From Alphaproteobacteria bacterium (GTDB lineage: Bacteria > Pseudomonadota > Alphaproteobacteria > Elsterales > Elsteraceae), in the NCBI GenBank assembly GCA_004292755.1, contig RDXE01000036.1, positions 1-64,000 on the forward strand: a stretch of 64,000 nt of DNA. The letters run 5' to 3'. A program made the position numbers and the translations under genes. Positions within the stretch are counted from its first letter, which is position 1. Each line of letters starts with the position of its first letter. The notes below the pieces were generated by a model. It had not been told where the DNA came from. It saw only the letters and a list, made by a program, of their open reading frames with translations, and searched no databases. Positions 8,518 to 17,588 of the stretch are shown here, piece after piece.

Positions 8518-8597
8518 CATCGCTCAGACCCCGCGCCGGTGAGAACACAGTCCATGATCTTCGCCCCAACTGTTTGCCTGCTTCAGGATCGCTCGTG

Positions 8598-9758
8598 ATG
8601 AGACAGGGCAATCATATGAAGCGCGGTCGCGGCCGCGGTCCGGGTCCCGGCGGGCCAAACCATGGTGGTGGGCACAGCGGGGGGCATAGCGGTGGCCAGA
8701 TGGCGCAAAACCGCAACAGCCGGGTGCCCTTGCGCCACCAGACATTCGATTCCAACGGCCCGGACGTTCGGGTGCGCGGCAATGCCTATCAAGTGTACGA
8801 AAAGTACATGGCTCTGGCGCGTGACGCGGCCGGTTCTGGTGACCGAATCGCTGCTGAAAGCTATTACCAGCACGCCGAACACTACTACCGCATCATCAAC
8901 GCCAATTCTGACAGCCCGCCCTATGTGCCGCAGCACCTGCGCGAGCAGCAAGCGCTGGAGCAGGCGGAGTTGGGGGAGGCAACCAGCCTGGCTGGTAACG
9001 GTGTTGACGGCGAGCAGCCGCCGATGGAGGCGTTGGAGCGTCCAGACCGGTTCGAGCGGCCGGAGCGGCAGGATCGCCCGGACCGTCAAGATCGTCCGGA
9101 GCGTCCCGACCGGCCCGAGCGGCAGGAACGGTACGACCGTCAGGACCGCTATGACCGAGGGGAGCGTCAGGACCGCGCCGACCGGCCGGAGCGTGGCGAG
9201 CGCCAACCCCGGTTTGAGCGTGGCGATGGCCGCCCGGACCAGCGGGCAGATCAACGCGGTGACCGGTTTGAGCGTGGCGAGCGACGCTTTGAGCGTGGCG
9301 ACCGCGGGCCACGTCCGCCGCTGCCGCCCGCTGAGCCGCGGCCCACAATCCCCGGCACCGATCCGCAGCCGGACATCACACCCGGCATCGCCCCTGGCAT
9401 GATTGATCCAGCGGTGTTGCCGCCGGTGCCCGTTCTGCCGCGCTCTGATCCCCCGGCTCGCGAGAGTGCCCCGCGCGAGGCGCAACCGCGCACCCGCGGT
9501 CGTGGCTTTGAGCGCCGCAGCTTTGGCGAGCCGCGCGAGGCCGCCGATGGGTCTGGCGACGGGTCTGAGCGTCCGGCGGTTGCCCCGGTCACCATCCCGA
9601 TCACGGAGCCACAGGCGCCACCTGCGGCAGTCGTGAGTGAGCCCGCGGTGAGCGATGCTGGGGTGTCTGCTGGCGATGACGCGCCTGCCGCCCCGGTCAA
9701 GCCGCGGCGTGGCCGCAAGCCGAAGGTGGCTGTGGAGGACGCTCCCGCGGGCGAGTAG
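8598..9758 (+). CDS. DUF4167 domain protein with long Arg/Glu/Asp-rich repeat region
   Basis: About 386 residues from MRQGNHMKRGRGRG; an ATG at 8616 is an alternative. The basic Gly/Arg N-terminus followed by the helical segment YEKYMALARDAAGSGDRIAAESYYQHAEHYYRIIN is the DUF4167 domain found across Alphaproteobacteria, where it is often encoded near prfA and prmC; those genes are not here. Residues ~145-240 are low-complexity RPER/DRQDR/FERGD repeats, and the rest is Pro/Ala-rich ending in basic KPRRGRKPK. The composition suggests nucleic-acid binding, but the function is not established to my knowledge. Confidence 0.85.
   Translation: MRQGNHMKRGRGRGPGPGGPNHGGGHSGGHSGGQMAQNRNSRVPLRHQTFDSNGPDVRVRGNAYQVYEKYMALARDAAGSGDRIAAESYYQHAEHYYRIINANSDSPPYVPQHLREQQALEQAELGEATSLAGNGVDGEQPPMEALERPDRFERPERQDRPDRQDRPERPDRPERQERYDRQDRYDRGERQDRADRPERGERQPRFERGDGRPDQRADQRGDRFERGERRFERGDRGPRPPLPPAEPRPTIPGTDPQPDITPGIAPGMIDPAVLPPVPVLPRSDPPARESAPREAQPRTRGRGFERRSFGEPREAADGSGDGSERPAVAPVTIPITEPQAPPAAVVSEPAVSDAGVSAGDDAPAAPVKPRRGRKPKVAVEDAPAGE
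9030..9310 (+). repeat. Low-complexity imperfect repeats inside the DUF4167 gene
   Basis: Irregular repeats of units such as CGTCC-GGAGCGG and CGGTTTGAGCGTGGCGA encode RPER, DRQDR and RFERGERRFERGD. Three copies of GTTTGAGCGTGGCGA-like sequence occur between 9211 and 9300. Such tracts are prone to slippage, so lengths may vary between strains. Confidence 0.7.
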
Positions 9759-9914
9759 TTGGTCCGCGGGTTAACACCCTACGCCTCGCTGCCCGCGCCC
9801 AGACCAGCGGATCGACGGGAGCCGGAGTCAAACCGGTCCCGAACGATCCACTGGGCTGCGTTGCGTCGTGCGGCTGCCGTGCCGTGGCTTTAAGCGGCGG
9901 CCAAATCCTCGGCC

Positions 9915-10709
9915 TTAGCTGGGCCGGGGCAGCTGGCGCGGGGAGGCGGCCTGCAGCGCGGCCAAACGATCCGTCAGGGAGGAGCCGATGGCAGGCCGAC
10001 CAGCAGCGGCATCCAGCGCTGCCTTGATGTTGGCGTCTTCCAGTTCCGGCTTGCTGGCGCCCAGCAGGCGTGCCTTCGCTGCCGCAGCTTCTGCAGCCAC
10101 ACGGTCTGCTTCCGCAGATTCACGCATCGACTTCAGCGCCGTGCCCAGGCCGTTGGTGGCCTGTGCCAGACCCGCCGCACGGCGTGCGGCTTCGGATTGG
10201 CGTTCGGCCATCTCGCGCTGTTGGGAGGCGCGCTGCATATCGCGTTGGGCGCGTTCCAGCTCCCCGCGCGCGGCGCGCAGCTTGGTGCCTGCATCGGCAT
10301 AGGCCGATTCCAGCATCTCCAGGAAGGAGCGGGCGTCGACAGCGTCCTGCTTCTCGCGCTCCACTTCGGGGATCATCTCTTCCAGCATCGCGATCAGCCG
10401 CCCCAGGCTGGCTTCCAGCTCCTGGCGCTTGTGCGGATCGGTCGCAACAGCCAACTGGGCGTTCAAGTGCTCAGCCGCTGCCATGCGCTGGTTTTGCAGC
10501 GCGACGATGGCATCGGCTTCCTTTTGCTCGCGCTCAAAGGCGATGCGGGCCTGGGCGACTTCCTTGCCCACTCGGTCCAGATGCTCTTCCATCGTCCGCA
10601 ATTCGGCTTCCGTTGCGGCCTTTGGGTCCCAGCGGACCAGCGCCTCAACACCGGCTTGTGCGATGCTGTCGGCTTTGACGCCCAGCAGGTTTTTCAGAAA
10701 CGTGAACAT
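9915..10709 (-). CDS. Long coiled-coil protein, possible PspA/IM30-like (YjfJ-like)
   Basis: 264 residues, almost entirely charged Ala/Glu/Arg-rich helix after a short start (MFTFLKNLLGVKADSIAQAG). The amphipathic N-terminus and continuous coiled coil resemble PspA/IM30 proteins such as E. coli YjfJ. It is the last gene of a minus-strand run with a DUF350 and a DUF2491 protein, the partners of yjfJ in the E. coli yjfI-J-K-L cluster, which strengthens the call. It probably binds the inner face of the membrane. No catalytic motif is seen. Confidence 0.6.
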   Translation of the reverse strand: MFTFLKNLLGVKADSIAQAGVEALVRWDPKAATEAELRTMEEHLDRVGKEVAQARIAFEREQKEADAIVALQNQRMAAAEHLNAQLAVATDPHKRQELEASLGRLIAMLEEMIPEVEREKQDAVDARSFLEMLESAYADAGTKLRAARGELERAQRDMQRASQQREMAERQSEAARRAAGLAQATNGLGTALKSMRESAEADRVAAEAAAAKARLLGASKPELEDANIKAALDAAAGRPAIGSSLTDRLAALQAASPRQLPRPS

Positions 10710-10785
10710 GCCTCGTGCTTCCTTTCTGCATTATCTAAGCCGCCGGTGGTATGACGTCCGTCCTGCAGCGTCTTGCTGGCATGCG

Positions 10786-11199
10786 CTACAGCGACAGAGC
10801 CGCCGCGTTCAAGAGCGCAAGTGCCCATTGCCACCCCACCAGAACCAGGGCCGCGGCGACTTCCCCGCGTTCGATCCGACCCCGGAAATCGCCCAACACC
10901 CGCGTAGCCCCCGCGTAGAGCGCCAACTGCAGGACCAACCCCACCGTGCTCCAGATCACGATGTCGATCAGCACCGCAGAGGTGGCGAGCGAGGCTGCCA
11001 CTGGCAAGGCCAGGGCGATGGACGTGCCTGCCAGCACCGTGGCAGCAGCCAGATTGCCCTGGCGGGCAAGCTCCAGCTCCTTAAACGGGGTCAGCAGTTG
11101 ATGCGCCCCGATGGCCAGAAACAGCAGCACAATGGCAACACCCAGGTGCAGCACCAACAGCGGCAGACCGGATGAGAGCGCAGAGACGATGGCATCCAT
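10786..11199 (-). CDS. DUF350 family membrane protein (YjfL-like)
   Basis: 137 residues with four predicted membrane helices; the second repeats the style of the first (two DUF350 modules). Motifs include FKELELARQGNLAAATVLAGTSIALALP, typical of DUF350. The start ATG overlaps the stop of the DUF2491 gene by 4 bases. The function of the family is unknown; association with PspA-like and DUF2491 proteins is seen in the E. coli yjf cluster. Confidence 0.8.
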   Translation of the reverse strand: MDAIVSALSSGLPLLVLHLGVAIVLLFLAIGAHQLLTPFKELELARQGNLAAATVLAGTSIALALPVAASLATSAVLIDIVIWSTVGLVLQLALYAGATRVLGDFRGRIERGEVAAALVLVGWQWALALLNAAALSL

Positions 11200-12650
11200 C
11201 AGCGGACTCCTGAGGCGAGGTGGCTTGGGGTCAAGGTCAAGGACATGGGGTTGATCTCCAGGCCGACATGCACCTCAACCCAGGCTTCGGGGCCGGTGTT
11301 GGCGGCGGCAACCAGCAAGAACAGCTGGGTGTCGCCACTGTCGGCAGGACGCTGATACAGCATCGCCTCCAAGTCGCGGGCGGCGCGGTGCTCCAGGTCT
11401 TCGCGCTCCTCATGCAGCGAGAACGGCCGGGCGCGGCCGCCTCCGGTGCCCCACACCCGCTGCCATTGGCGTCCATCCTGGGTTTGGAACACGGGCCAGC
11501 CGATCATGCCGTCGGCATCGTCCAGCCAGAACCCCCACTCCTCGGCATCGGCTGGTTGTACCTCAGCCAGGCGACCGAACCAGCGCGCCCGCTCAACACC
11601 GCCACTGCGGTCGCGGATCAGCTCGATGAAGCTGCCGTCGCTGCCCAGATACAACCGCTCGATCGGCACGGGACCGCCGGTGAGCGTGCTGACCGCGTCA
11701 ACCGAGACAGGTCCGCCACGCGGTGGGGTGATGCCAAGGGCGGACCCCACCAAGAGGAAGGGCGTTGGGTCCAGCATCACCATCGCGCCCACACTGGTGC
11801 GCACCGTCATGTCTTGGGTCTCCTTTGCAGCCATTGTGTGCTGGGGGGTGACGGGAGGGGCAGCTGCCGATGCCGCGCGGCGACGCCACCACCACCAGGC
11901 CGCAGCGACTGCCACCGCCAGCAGCAGCCAGATCAGCCACCCTCCACCCCCGGACGAGGCTGGCGCTTGGGGCGCGGCGGCCGAGCGTGACGGCGCAGGT
12001 GTTGGCTCCAGGGCGGTGCGCGGCGGTGTGGTCTCCACGGGAGGAGCGCTTGCTTGCGGTGTGCGCGGTCGGGGTGAGAACACCAAGTCACTCAACACAT
12101 TGCCGATCACGGACCCGATCACGGCACCGCCGAAAGTGCTGCCGGTCCCGCCGCCGCCGCCAGTGCCGACTGCCGGGGCGCCAACGCTGGCTGGACCCTG
12201 CGGTGCGCCGGTGGCCCCGCGCGGTGGTGGCGGCAGGGAGGCCGCCGGGGGAGTGACCGGCTGAGGCGGCGGGCGATTGCGGACCTGGAACTCCTCAAAC
12301 GCGCGGCCCGATGCGGCACGGCCAAAGTCCCGATCCGCACCGCTGACGGGGGGCGTGCGCGCACTCGGCGGCGGCCCGCTTGGGCGGGTGAACCCGCCAG
12401 ACCCAGCACTGCTGGACCGGCTGGGTGCGGCCGACGGCGTGCGGCTCGCACTCGAGGGGCGGGAGAAGCCGCCGGACCCACTGCGCCGGGCCTCGGCTTC
12501 AGTGGCGCTGACCAGTGTGACACCAGACGCCAAACCCACGACGCCCAGGCGCAGCAGCGGGGCCGTCGTGGTGCCGAGTGGGGCGGCAAGCGCCATCACC
12601 AACGCCATCGCCGCACTTGCAAGTCTGTGATGCCGTCGGGATTTGGTCAT
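11199..12650 (-). CDS. DUF2491 family exported/membrane protein (YjfK-like)
   Basis: 483 residues. The N-terminus is hydrophobic (a leader or anchor at residues ~10-50), then comes a Ser/Pro/Gly-rich region with two GSGGFxRPS repeats, a helix around residue 240 (WLIWLLLAVAVAAAWWWWRRR) and a C-terminal domain of about 210 residues with ERLYLGSDGSFIELIRD and GWPVFQTQDGRQWQRVW, matching DUF2491. The DUF2491 domain should therefore be cytoplasmic or anchored. Compared with E. coli YjfK it carries a long N-terminal exported extension. It is coupled to DUF350 by ATGA overlap. Confidence 0.7.
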   Translation of the reverse strand: MTKSRRHHRLASAAMALVMALAAPLGTTTAPLLRLGVVGLASGVTLVSATEAEARRSGSGGFSRPSSASRTPSAAPSRSSSAGSGGFTRPSGPPPSARTPPVSGADRDFGRAASGRAFEEFQVRNRPPPQPVTPPAASLPPPPRGATGAPQGPASVGAPAVGTGGGGGTGSTFGGAVIGSVIGNVLSDLVFSPRPRTPQASAPPVETTPPRTALEPTPAPSRSAAAPQAPASSGGGGWLIWLLLAVAVAAAWWWWRRRAASAAAPPVTPQHTMAAKETQDMTVRTSVGAMVMLDPTPFLLVGSALGITPPRGGPVSVDAVSTLTGGPVPIERLYLGSDGSFIELIRDRSGGVERARWFGRLAEVQPADAEEWGFWLDDADGMIGWPVFQTQDGRQWQRVWGTGGGRARPFSLHEEREDLEHRAARDLEAMLYQRPADSGDTQLFLLVAAANTGPEAWVEVHVGLEINPMSLTLTPSHLASGVR

Positions 12651-12708
12651 CGCCCGGTCCTTCCCGAAGAGATTGGCTGAGCTGGGTGTGGCGCCAAGCC
12701 CAGTGGCA

Positions 12709-13266
12709 CTATGGCAGCGCCTCCACCATCACCCACACAGCCTCCTGGAACTGCACACCTGCCGCTTCCGCGGCAGCCCGGCTGAGCGCGATACGGACCT
12801 TTGGAAATGCCTGCACGGCCGTTACGCACTTGCCACGGTGAACACACTCCAGTGACCGGGCGATGGTTGGCACGCGCAAGCGCCGTGCGGTGGCTGCAAT
12901 GGTGTCCAAAGCGCCCAGCACGCTATCGGTCACCACCAAGCCCACAACTCCATCCAAGTCCGCCACGCGCGGGATGGGTACCAGCACGGGCGACAGGCGC
13001 AACGTGCCCGCCAGTTCCGCCGCGCGCAAGGCGCGCCCGGTTTCGGCCGCCTCGGCTTCCGCCCCGGGCTGGTTGGGATCGTAGAGGACCGCAATCCGTT
13101 GATCGCCTGAGGGCGGCAGCTTCTGAAACAGCAGAATGCGCGTGGCCAGCCGAGCCTCAATGGGTGACAGGCTTTGCGCGCTGGCGCCAAGGCTTGGGCC
13201 AACCAGCAGCATCACCATGGCAGCAAACGCCAATAGACCCTGAGCCGGCGACGGACGTCGCTGCAT
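12709..13266 (-). CDS. Small exported protein, possibly YfiR/DUF4154-like
   Basis: About 184 residues from the ATG at 13266 (MQRRPSPAQG), giving a clean signal peptide ending ASAQS; an ATG pair at 13297-13302 would add 12 residues. The mature part has a Rossmann-like order of strands, two cysteines in ARSLECVHRGKCV, and ends with VRIALSRAAAEAAGVQFQEAVWVMVE. That ending resembles the last strand-helix of YfiR-type periplasmic proteins, but similarity is weak. It sits 58 bases upstream of the DUF2491 gene, so it probably leads that operon. Confidence 0.55.
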   Translation of the reverse strand: MQRRPSPAQGLLAFAAMVMLLVGPSLGASAQSLSPIEARLATRILLFQKLPPSGDQRIAVLYDPNQPGAEAEAAETGRALRAAELAGTLRLSPVLVPIPRVADLDGVVGLVVTDSVLGALDTIAATARRLRVPTIARSLECVHRGKCVTAVQAFPKVRIALSRAAAEAAGVQFQEAVWVMVEALP

Positions 13267-13544
13267 GCCCCTGGTCTGTGCGGTTGGCAACCAACGCATC
13301 ATTCATCACAGCTTCTGCCGCGCCGACGCTTGCCCAAACTGGGCTGCGACCCGCGGCGGGTTAACGATGGGTCGCCGGTGGTCTGACCGACACGCTGGGC
13401 TCCCAGGCGGTTCGGACGTCAGCCCGCCAGCAAACGTCTCAGCACCCAGGTCCCGTCGCCTCAAAGCGTTGGGGTCAGGGCGCTCGAAACGGCTAGCTAC
13501 AGTGGGCCGCTGGAGGCGGCGCTGCAAGTCCAACTGTGTGACGC

Positions 13545-13928
13545 CTACTCCCCGCCAGCAACGGGGTCGAGGGCGACAGCAACCAGATCCTGCAATCGCA
13601 CCACTGCCAGCGCGCGATGGTGGGTTGCAGACAATACCACCGGTGGGGCGACTCCGGCCTCAAACGCCTCTTGCCAGCGCATGGCACACAGGCACCAGCG
13701 ATCTCCGGGAACCAGCCCCGGGAATCGGTATTGCGGCATCGGCGTTGACAGGTCGTTGCCTCGACGGCGGGAGAACGCAAGGAAGTTAGCGGTCATCACC
13801 GCGCACACCACATGCAGGCCGCGATCATCCGCCCCGGTTTCGCAGCAGCCGGTGCGATAGAACCCTGTCAGCGGGTCCAGACTGCACGGCTCCAACGGGC
13901 CGCCCAGCACGTTCAGATCATCTGCCAT
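13545..13928 (-). CDS. DUF2237 family protein
   Basis: 127 residues starting MADDLNVLGG. The family signature is clear: NVLGGPLEPCSLDPLTGFYRTGCCETG, then HVVCAVMT, RGNDLSTP and FPGLVPGDRWCLCAMRW, with five conserved cysteines that could bind a metal. The function of DUF2237 is unknown. It lies 37 bases downstream of the PAS-domain gene on the same strand. Confidence 0.88.
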   Translation of the reverse strand: MADDLNVLGGPLEPCSLDPLTGFYRTGCCETGADDRGLHVVCAVMTANFLAFSRRRGNDLSTPMPQYRFPGLVPGDRWCLCAMRWQEAFEAGVAPPVVLSATHHRALAVVRLQDLVAVALDPVAGGE

Positions 13929-13965
13929 CCCCACCCGCTCCAGTCGTTGGTTCAGACCCTGGCCG

Positions 13966-14613
13966 TTAACTGCGTTCGCATACCCACTCTACGAGCGGAT
14001 GACCACCCCCGATGCGTTGCGAGCCGAAAGACTCTACCAGATCGAGCAGGGGGAGCTGCAACCAATTGCGCCCCTTGGGCAAGGAAAACTCGCTGAACAA
14101 GATGAGGGTGAGAACATGCGTGATCGGCCCGTCCCCGGCATCGCCGCGGCCCACCAACGGCAGCATCAAACTGATGGTTGAGTAATCTTTGCGCGGCATT
14201 GTCGTATCGATGAAGGTGCGGCGGACAAACCGTAACGGTCGCCGTTGCTCCAGACAGGCTTGATAGAACTTGTGGACAATGCTGGTCAGAGTATCCGGCA
14301 GTGCCTCATCCAGTCGCCGCCCGGTCAATTCCGTTCCGATGGCGTTGGAGATTAGAGTTGGAAACACCCGATACAACAAACCGCCATCGGCCAATACCTC
14401 AACCAATGCCACCTGGCCCAGCCAGGGCCGAAGCACAAAGGGGTCGAACTGATCGCGGGAGGGTAGGCCGCGAGCGGGCAATCGATCCAGATAGACCGAC
14501 AGGAGTTGGCGCTCGCGACTAGACATGCGCAACACATCATCAATCCGTCGCCCGGACAGAAAATCCGGCGATCCGCCAGCGGCAACAGTCAAATTGATTG
14601 TGGAGGGCTGCAT
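13966..14613 (-). CDS. PAS-domain protein of the alphaproteobacterial PAS_5 type
   Basis: About 215 residues from the ATG at 14613 (MQPSTINLTV). The arrangement LPARGLPSRDQFDPFVLRPWLGQVALVEV followed by YRVFPTLISNAIGTELTGRRLDEALP is typical of single PAS_5 domain proteins common in Rhodospirillales. There is no attached output domain. It may be a sensor partner or stand-alone regulator, and is perhaps cotranscribed with the DUF2237 gene. Confidence 0.75.
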   Translation of the reverse strand: MQPSTINLTVAAGGSPDFLSGRRIDDVLRMSSRERQLLSVYLDRLPARGLPSRDQFDPFVLRPWLGQVALVEVLADGGLLYRVFPTLISNAIGTELTGRRLDEALPDTLTSIVHKFYQACLEQRRPLRFVRRTFIDTTMPRKDYSTISLMLPLVGRGDAGDGPITHVLTLILFSEFSLPKGRNWLQLPLLDLVESFGSQRIGGGHPLVEWVCERS

Positions 14614-14740
14614 CGGCCGCACCGTGGCCGCCTTATGACAGTCCTGCAAGCTGTCAATTTGACATAGGTGGATTTACCCAGGCGGCCTATACCGGTCCGG
14701 TATCGCCCCTGTGGTCTCGATCCTGCGGGTACCGTCGGGA

Positions 14741-15433
14741 CTACCGTCGGTCCGATGCACCTCTCGGCGCCCACTCTGCCATCGCCAGTTGTTCAACCAC
14801 TGCGCCAATGTGCTGAACAGCATAGCCTGTGGCCGCCTGGATCGCCGCAGCGAAGGGAGGCAGGTTGGTGCATTCCAGTAGCAGTGTCGCCCCAGCGGGC
14901 AGACGGGCTGCAAGGCTGGCGGCGGTCTCCACCACTTCGTGCGTTAACGCTGTGACATCTGGGTTGGCTTGATCACCGCGCAGCCATGCCGCCACCACGC
15001 CGTTTGGTGGCAGCCCGACAACCGGCGTGGCGGGCGCCAACCCCGCCGCGTGAAGGTGGGCTGGGCTCAGATGTGGAGCAGAGAAGGTGAGCACGCCAAC
15101 AGGCCCACGAATGGCAGGCCCCAGCAGCAAGGCGGAGGTGGCAACCGGCACTGGCAGGCGCCGGGCCAGCGCATCCTGATGCAACACCATGAACCCGCAC
15201 GACGTGGTAAGCGCCTGCGCGCCATCGGCAACCAGGGCCTCGCCGCAGGCAACGAACGCATCGACCAAGCCGTGCGCGCCCTGGTCCACCACCGCTGCAA
15301 CGCGGGCACCGCGGACCACCCGGCGCAGCACGGGAAAGGGGTAGCTGTCGGGATGCCCAACATCCCCTGGCAAGCGCTGGAAGCGCGTCTCCAGCATCAT
15401 CACGCCAACCGGGATGGGCGGTGACGACACCAT
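14741..15433 (-). CDS. Aspartate/glutamate racemase family protein
   Basis: About 230 residues from the ATG at 15433; the longer frame would overlap the EAL gene upstream. Cys79 in TTSCGFM and the second Cys in LLECTNLPP occupy the two catalytic positions of the Asp/Glu/hydantoin racemase superfamily. This version, with YPFPVLRRVV near the start, belongs to a little-studied subgroup, so the substrate is open. It is 7 bases after the EAL gene and may be cotranscribed with it. Confidence 0.75.
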   Translation of the reverse strand: MVSSPPIPVGVMMLETRFQRLPGDVGHPDSYPFPVLRRVVRGARVAAVVDQGAHGLVDAFVACGEALVADGAQALTTSCGFMVLHQDALARRLPVPVATSALLLGPAIRGPVGVLTFSAPHLSPAHLHAAGLAPATPVVGLPPNGVVAAWLRGDQANPDVTALTHEVVETAASLAARLPAGATLLLECTNLPPFAAAIQAATGYAVQHIGAVVEQLAMAEWAPRGASDRR

Positions 15434-15440
15434 CCTTACC

Positions 15441-17462
15441 TTATGCCGCCTCGGCCCGGGCAGGCCGTTGCAACAAGGCTGGAATGTCGGCGGCTTCCAT
15501 CGGCCGAGCGAACAGGAAGCCTTGCACGTGGTCGCAGCCAAGGTCGGTCAGCACGCGCATCTGGGCATCGGTCTCCACCCCCTCGGCGACGACATCCATG
15601 CCCAAACCTTTGCCCAACTCGACGATTTTCTCCAACAGAAACCGGCTGCGCTGGCTGTCCTGGCCAATCACTTGATCGACGAACTGTTTGTCCACCTTCA
15701 GCACTCCCGCCGGGATGCTTTGCAGCAGACCGAGGGTGGAATGATCCTTGCCGAAATCATCAACGACGATGGGAAAGCCAGCCGCGGACAGCAGGCCAAC
15801 CTCGTCCAGCGCCATGGTGTCCGCGAAGGAGCTTTCCGTCAGTTCCAGTTCCAATCCACTGGTGGGCAGCCCGGCGTCTGCCATCGCGGCCAGCAGGAAG
15901 TCGCGAAACTCCCCACTGCGACGCTGACGGCGGAGTTGCTCGGCTGAGATGTTGATCGCAACCGTCACCTCAACGCCTGCATCCGCCCAGGCGCGCTGGG
16001 TTTCAATCGCCTCCAGGGCCACCCATTCGCCCAGCGGCACGATCAAGCCGGAGGTCTCGGCAATCGGAATGAACTCCCCCGGCGTCACGGTGCCAAGCTC
16101 GGCATCCTGCCAGCGCACCAGTGCCTCAACTCCATGCATCAAGCCGGTGGCGGTTTTCACCTTTGGCTGGAACACCAGTGACAGATGTCGGCGCGCAATC
16201 GCAAGGCGCAAGCGGTCCGCGACGCGGCGGGCCCGTGCCATGCTGTCCTGCATCTCGCGCTCAAACCGGCACAGGCGCGCGCCAAAGCGTCGGCCTGCGT
16301 GGTTGACGGCAATCTTGGCCGCAGCCAGCAGGGTTATGATGTCGCTGCCATCCTCCGGATGCCGGGCGACGCCAACGGCTGCCTGAATGGAGATTGGCAA
16401 ATCCCCCAACAAGAACGGCAGGCTGAGATGGTCCAGCAGCGCGGACAGCGTTGCGTCGGCTGACAGGCCCGGTGTGTTCGACAGGGCAATCGCGTAGCTG
16501 CCCTCGTATAGCCGCGCGAGGATGGCCGTCGCCCCCAATTCCGCGCGCAGGCGGCGGGCCAGGGCGCGCTCCAACTCCACCATATCCTCGGCCCCGAGGG
16601 TGGAGAGCAGCGTGTCGTAATCGGCGATGCGCATCAGCGCCACAGTGCCAATGGCACCGGTGCGCGTGCCGATCTTCGGGCCGACCACGCCCTCGAAGCC
16701 GCCGGCGTTCAACAACCGCGTGACAGGACAAAAGTCAGCCGCGTCGCGCGCGCGGGTCTCGGCGGCTTTGCGGTCGGTGATGTCGATGGAAAAGCCGATG
16801 GCGCCCGCCCCCTCCAGCATGTCGTGGTCAAGATAGACTTGATGAACCCGGCCCAACTGTTCGGCTTCGAATGCAGCGGACCCGCCCTGCAGTGCCGTCA
16901 GGATTTCATCCTGCAACTCCGGAAACACGGCGGGCAGGCAACGATCAGCAAGCGCAAAGCGCTCCAGTCCAGCCCCGGCTGCCTCCACCACCCGACCGTC
17001 GCGGTTCAATCGAAACGTGGTGACAGGCAGGCGCAGGATGCCGCGCAGGGTCTGGTCGCCCCGCTCCAGGCGTCGGCTGGCCCGGTGGCGGTCGGTGATA
17101 TCGCGCTGAAGGGCCAGGAAGGCAACGTACCGTCCGCTGGTGTCTTGCAGGGGGCGGATCGACCATTCCATCACGAACTGGGTGCCGTCCTTGCGGTAGT
17201 TGATTGCAGTGCCGCGCCACAGACGCCCGGCCGCGAGCGTGCGGCGCAGTGTGCGAAACACGTTACGGTCGGTATCCGGTCCCTGCATCAGTTTCGGATT
17301 GCGCCCGATCACATCGGCAGCGGCATAGCCGGTCATCGCCTCAAAGGCCGGATTGACGTAGAGAATCCGCGGATCGTCGATGGCGGCATCGGTGATGCAG
17401 ACGCTTTCGGCAAACGCATCCAACACCGTCGTTGCGTTGAAGCTGGCAAGGGGCGTCCGCAT
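15441..17462 (-). CDS. PAS-PAS-GGDEF(degenerate)-EAL cyclic-di-GMP signalling protein
   Basis: 673 residues, no membrane segment. Order: PAS (~15-130) with GRNPKLMQGPDTD, a second PAS (~140-240), a GGDEF fold (~255-405) and EAL (~415-665). The GGDEF signature is replaced by YEGSY, so cyclase activity is not expected. The EAL site looks intact: EALVRW, NISAEQ, LELTES, VDDFGKDHSTL, KVDKQF and VVAEGVET are all present, predicting c-di-GMP phosphodiesterase activity. The first PAS resembles a LOV core but has Pro where the photoactive Cys would be, so it is not a standard blue-light sensor. Confidence 0.9.
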   Translation of the reverse strand: MRTPLASFNATTVLDAFAESVCITDAAIDDPRILYVNPAFEAMTGYAAADVIGRNPKLMQGPDTDRNVFRTLRRTLAAGRLWRGTAINYRKDGTQFVMEWSIRPLQDTSGRYVAFLALQRDITDRHRASRRLERGDQTLRGILRLPVTTFRLNRDGRVVEAAGAGLERFALADRCLPAVFPELQDEILTALQGGSAAFEAEQLGRVHQVYLDHDMLEGAGAIGFSIDITDRKAAETRARDAADFCPVTRLLNAGGFEGVVGPKIGTRTGAIGTVALMRIADYDTLLSTLGAEDMVELERALARRLRAELGATAILARLYEGSYAIALSNTPGLSADATLSALLDHLSLPFLLGDLPISIQAAVGVARHPEDGSDIITLLAAAKIAVNHAGRRFGARLCRFEREMQDSMARARRVADRLRLAIARRHLSLVFQPKVKTATGLMHGVEALVRWQDAELGTVTPGEFIPIAETSGLIVPLGEWVALEAIETQRAWADAGVEVTVAINISAEQLRRQRRSGEFRDFLLAAMADAGLPTSGLELELTESSFADTMALDEVGLLSAAGFPIVVDDFGKDHSTLGLLQSIPAGVLKVDKQFVDQVIGQDSQRSRFLLEKIVELGKGLGMDVVAEGVETDAQMRVLTDLGCDHVQGFLFARPMEAADIPALLQRPARAEAA

Positions 17463-17588
17463 CGGTGGTCTCCACTGTCGAAAACTCCCCTCAAGCTGCG
17501 TTGACGGCAGGGGCTGGACAGGTCCAGGCTTGCTGGTCGGTGCGCCGGGGGAGCAGCACCAAGGGATACGTCTTTGGGGAGGAAGCGG

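Noticed and set aside
15441-17462. Blue-light (LOV) receptor in the EAL protein
   Set aside because: The position of the adduct-forming Cys is Pro in GRNPKLMQ, so standard LOV photochemistry is not possible.
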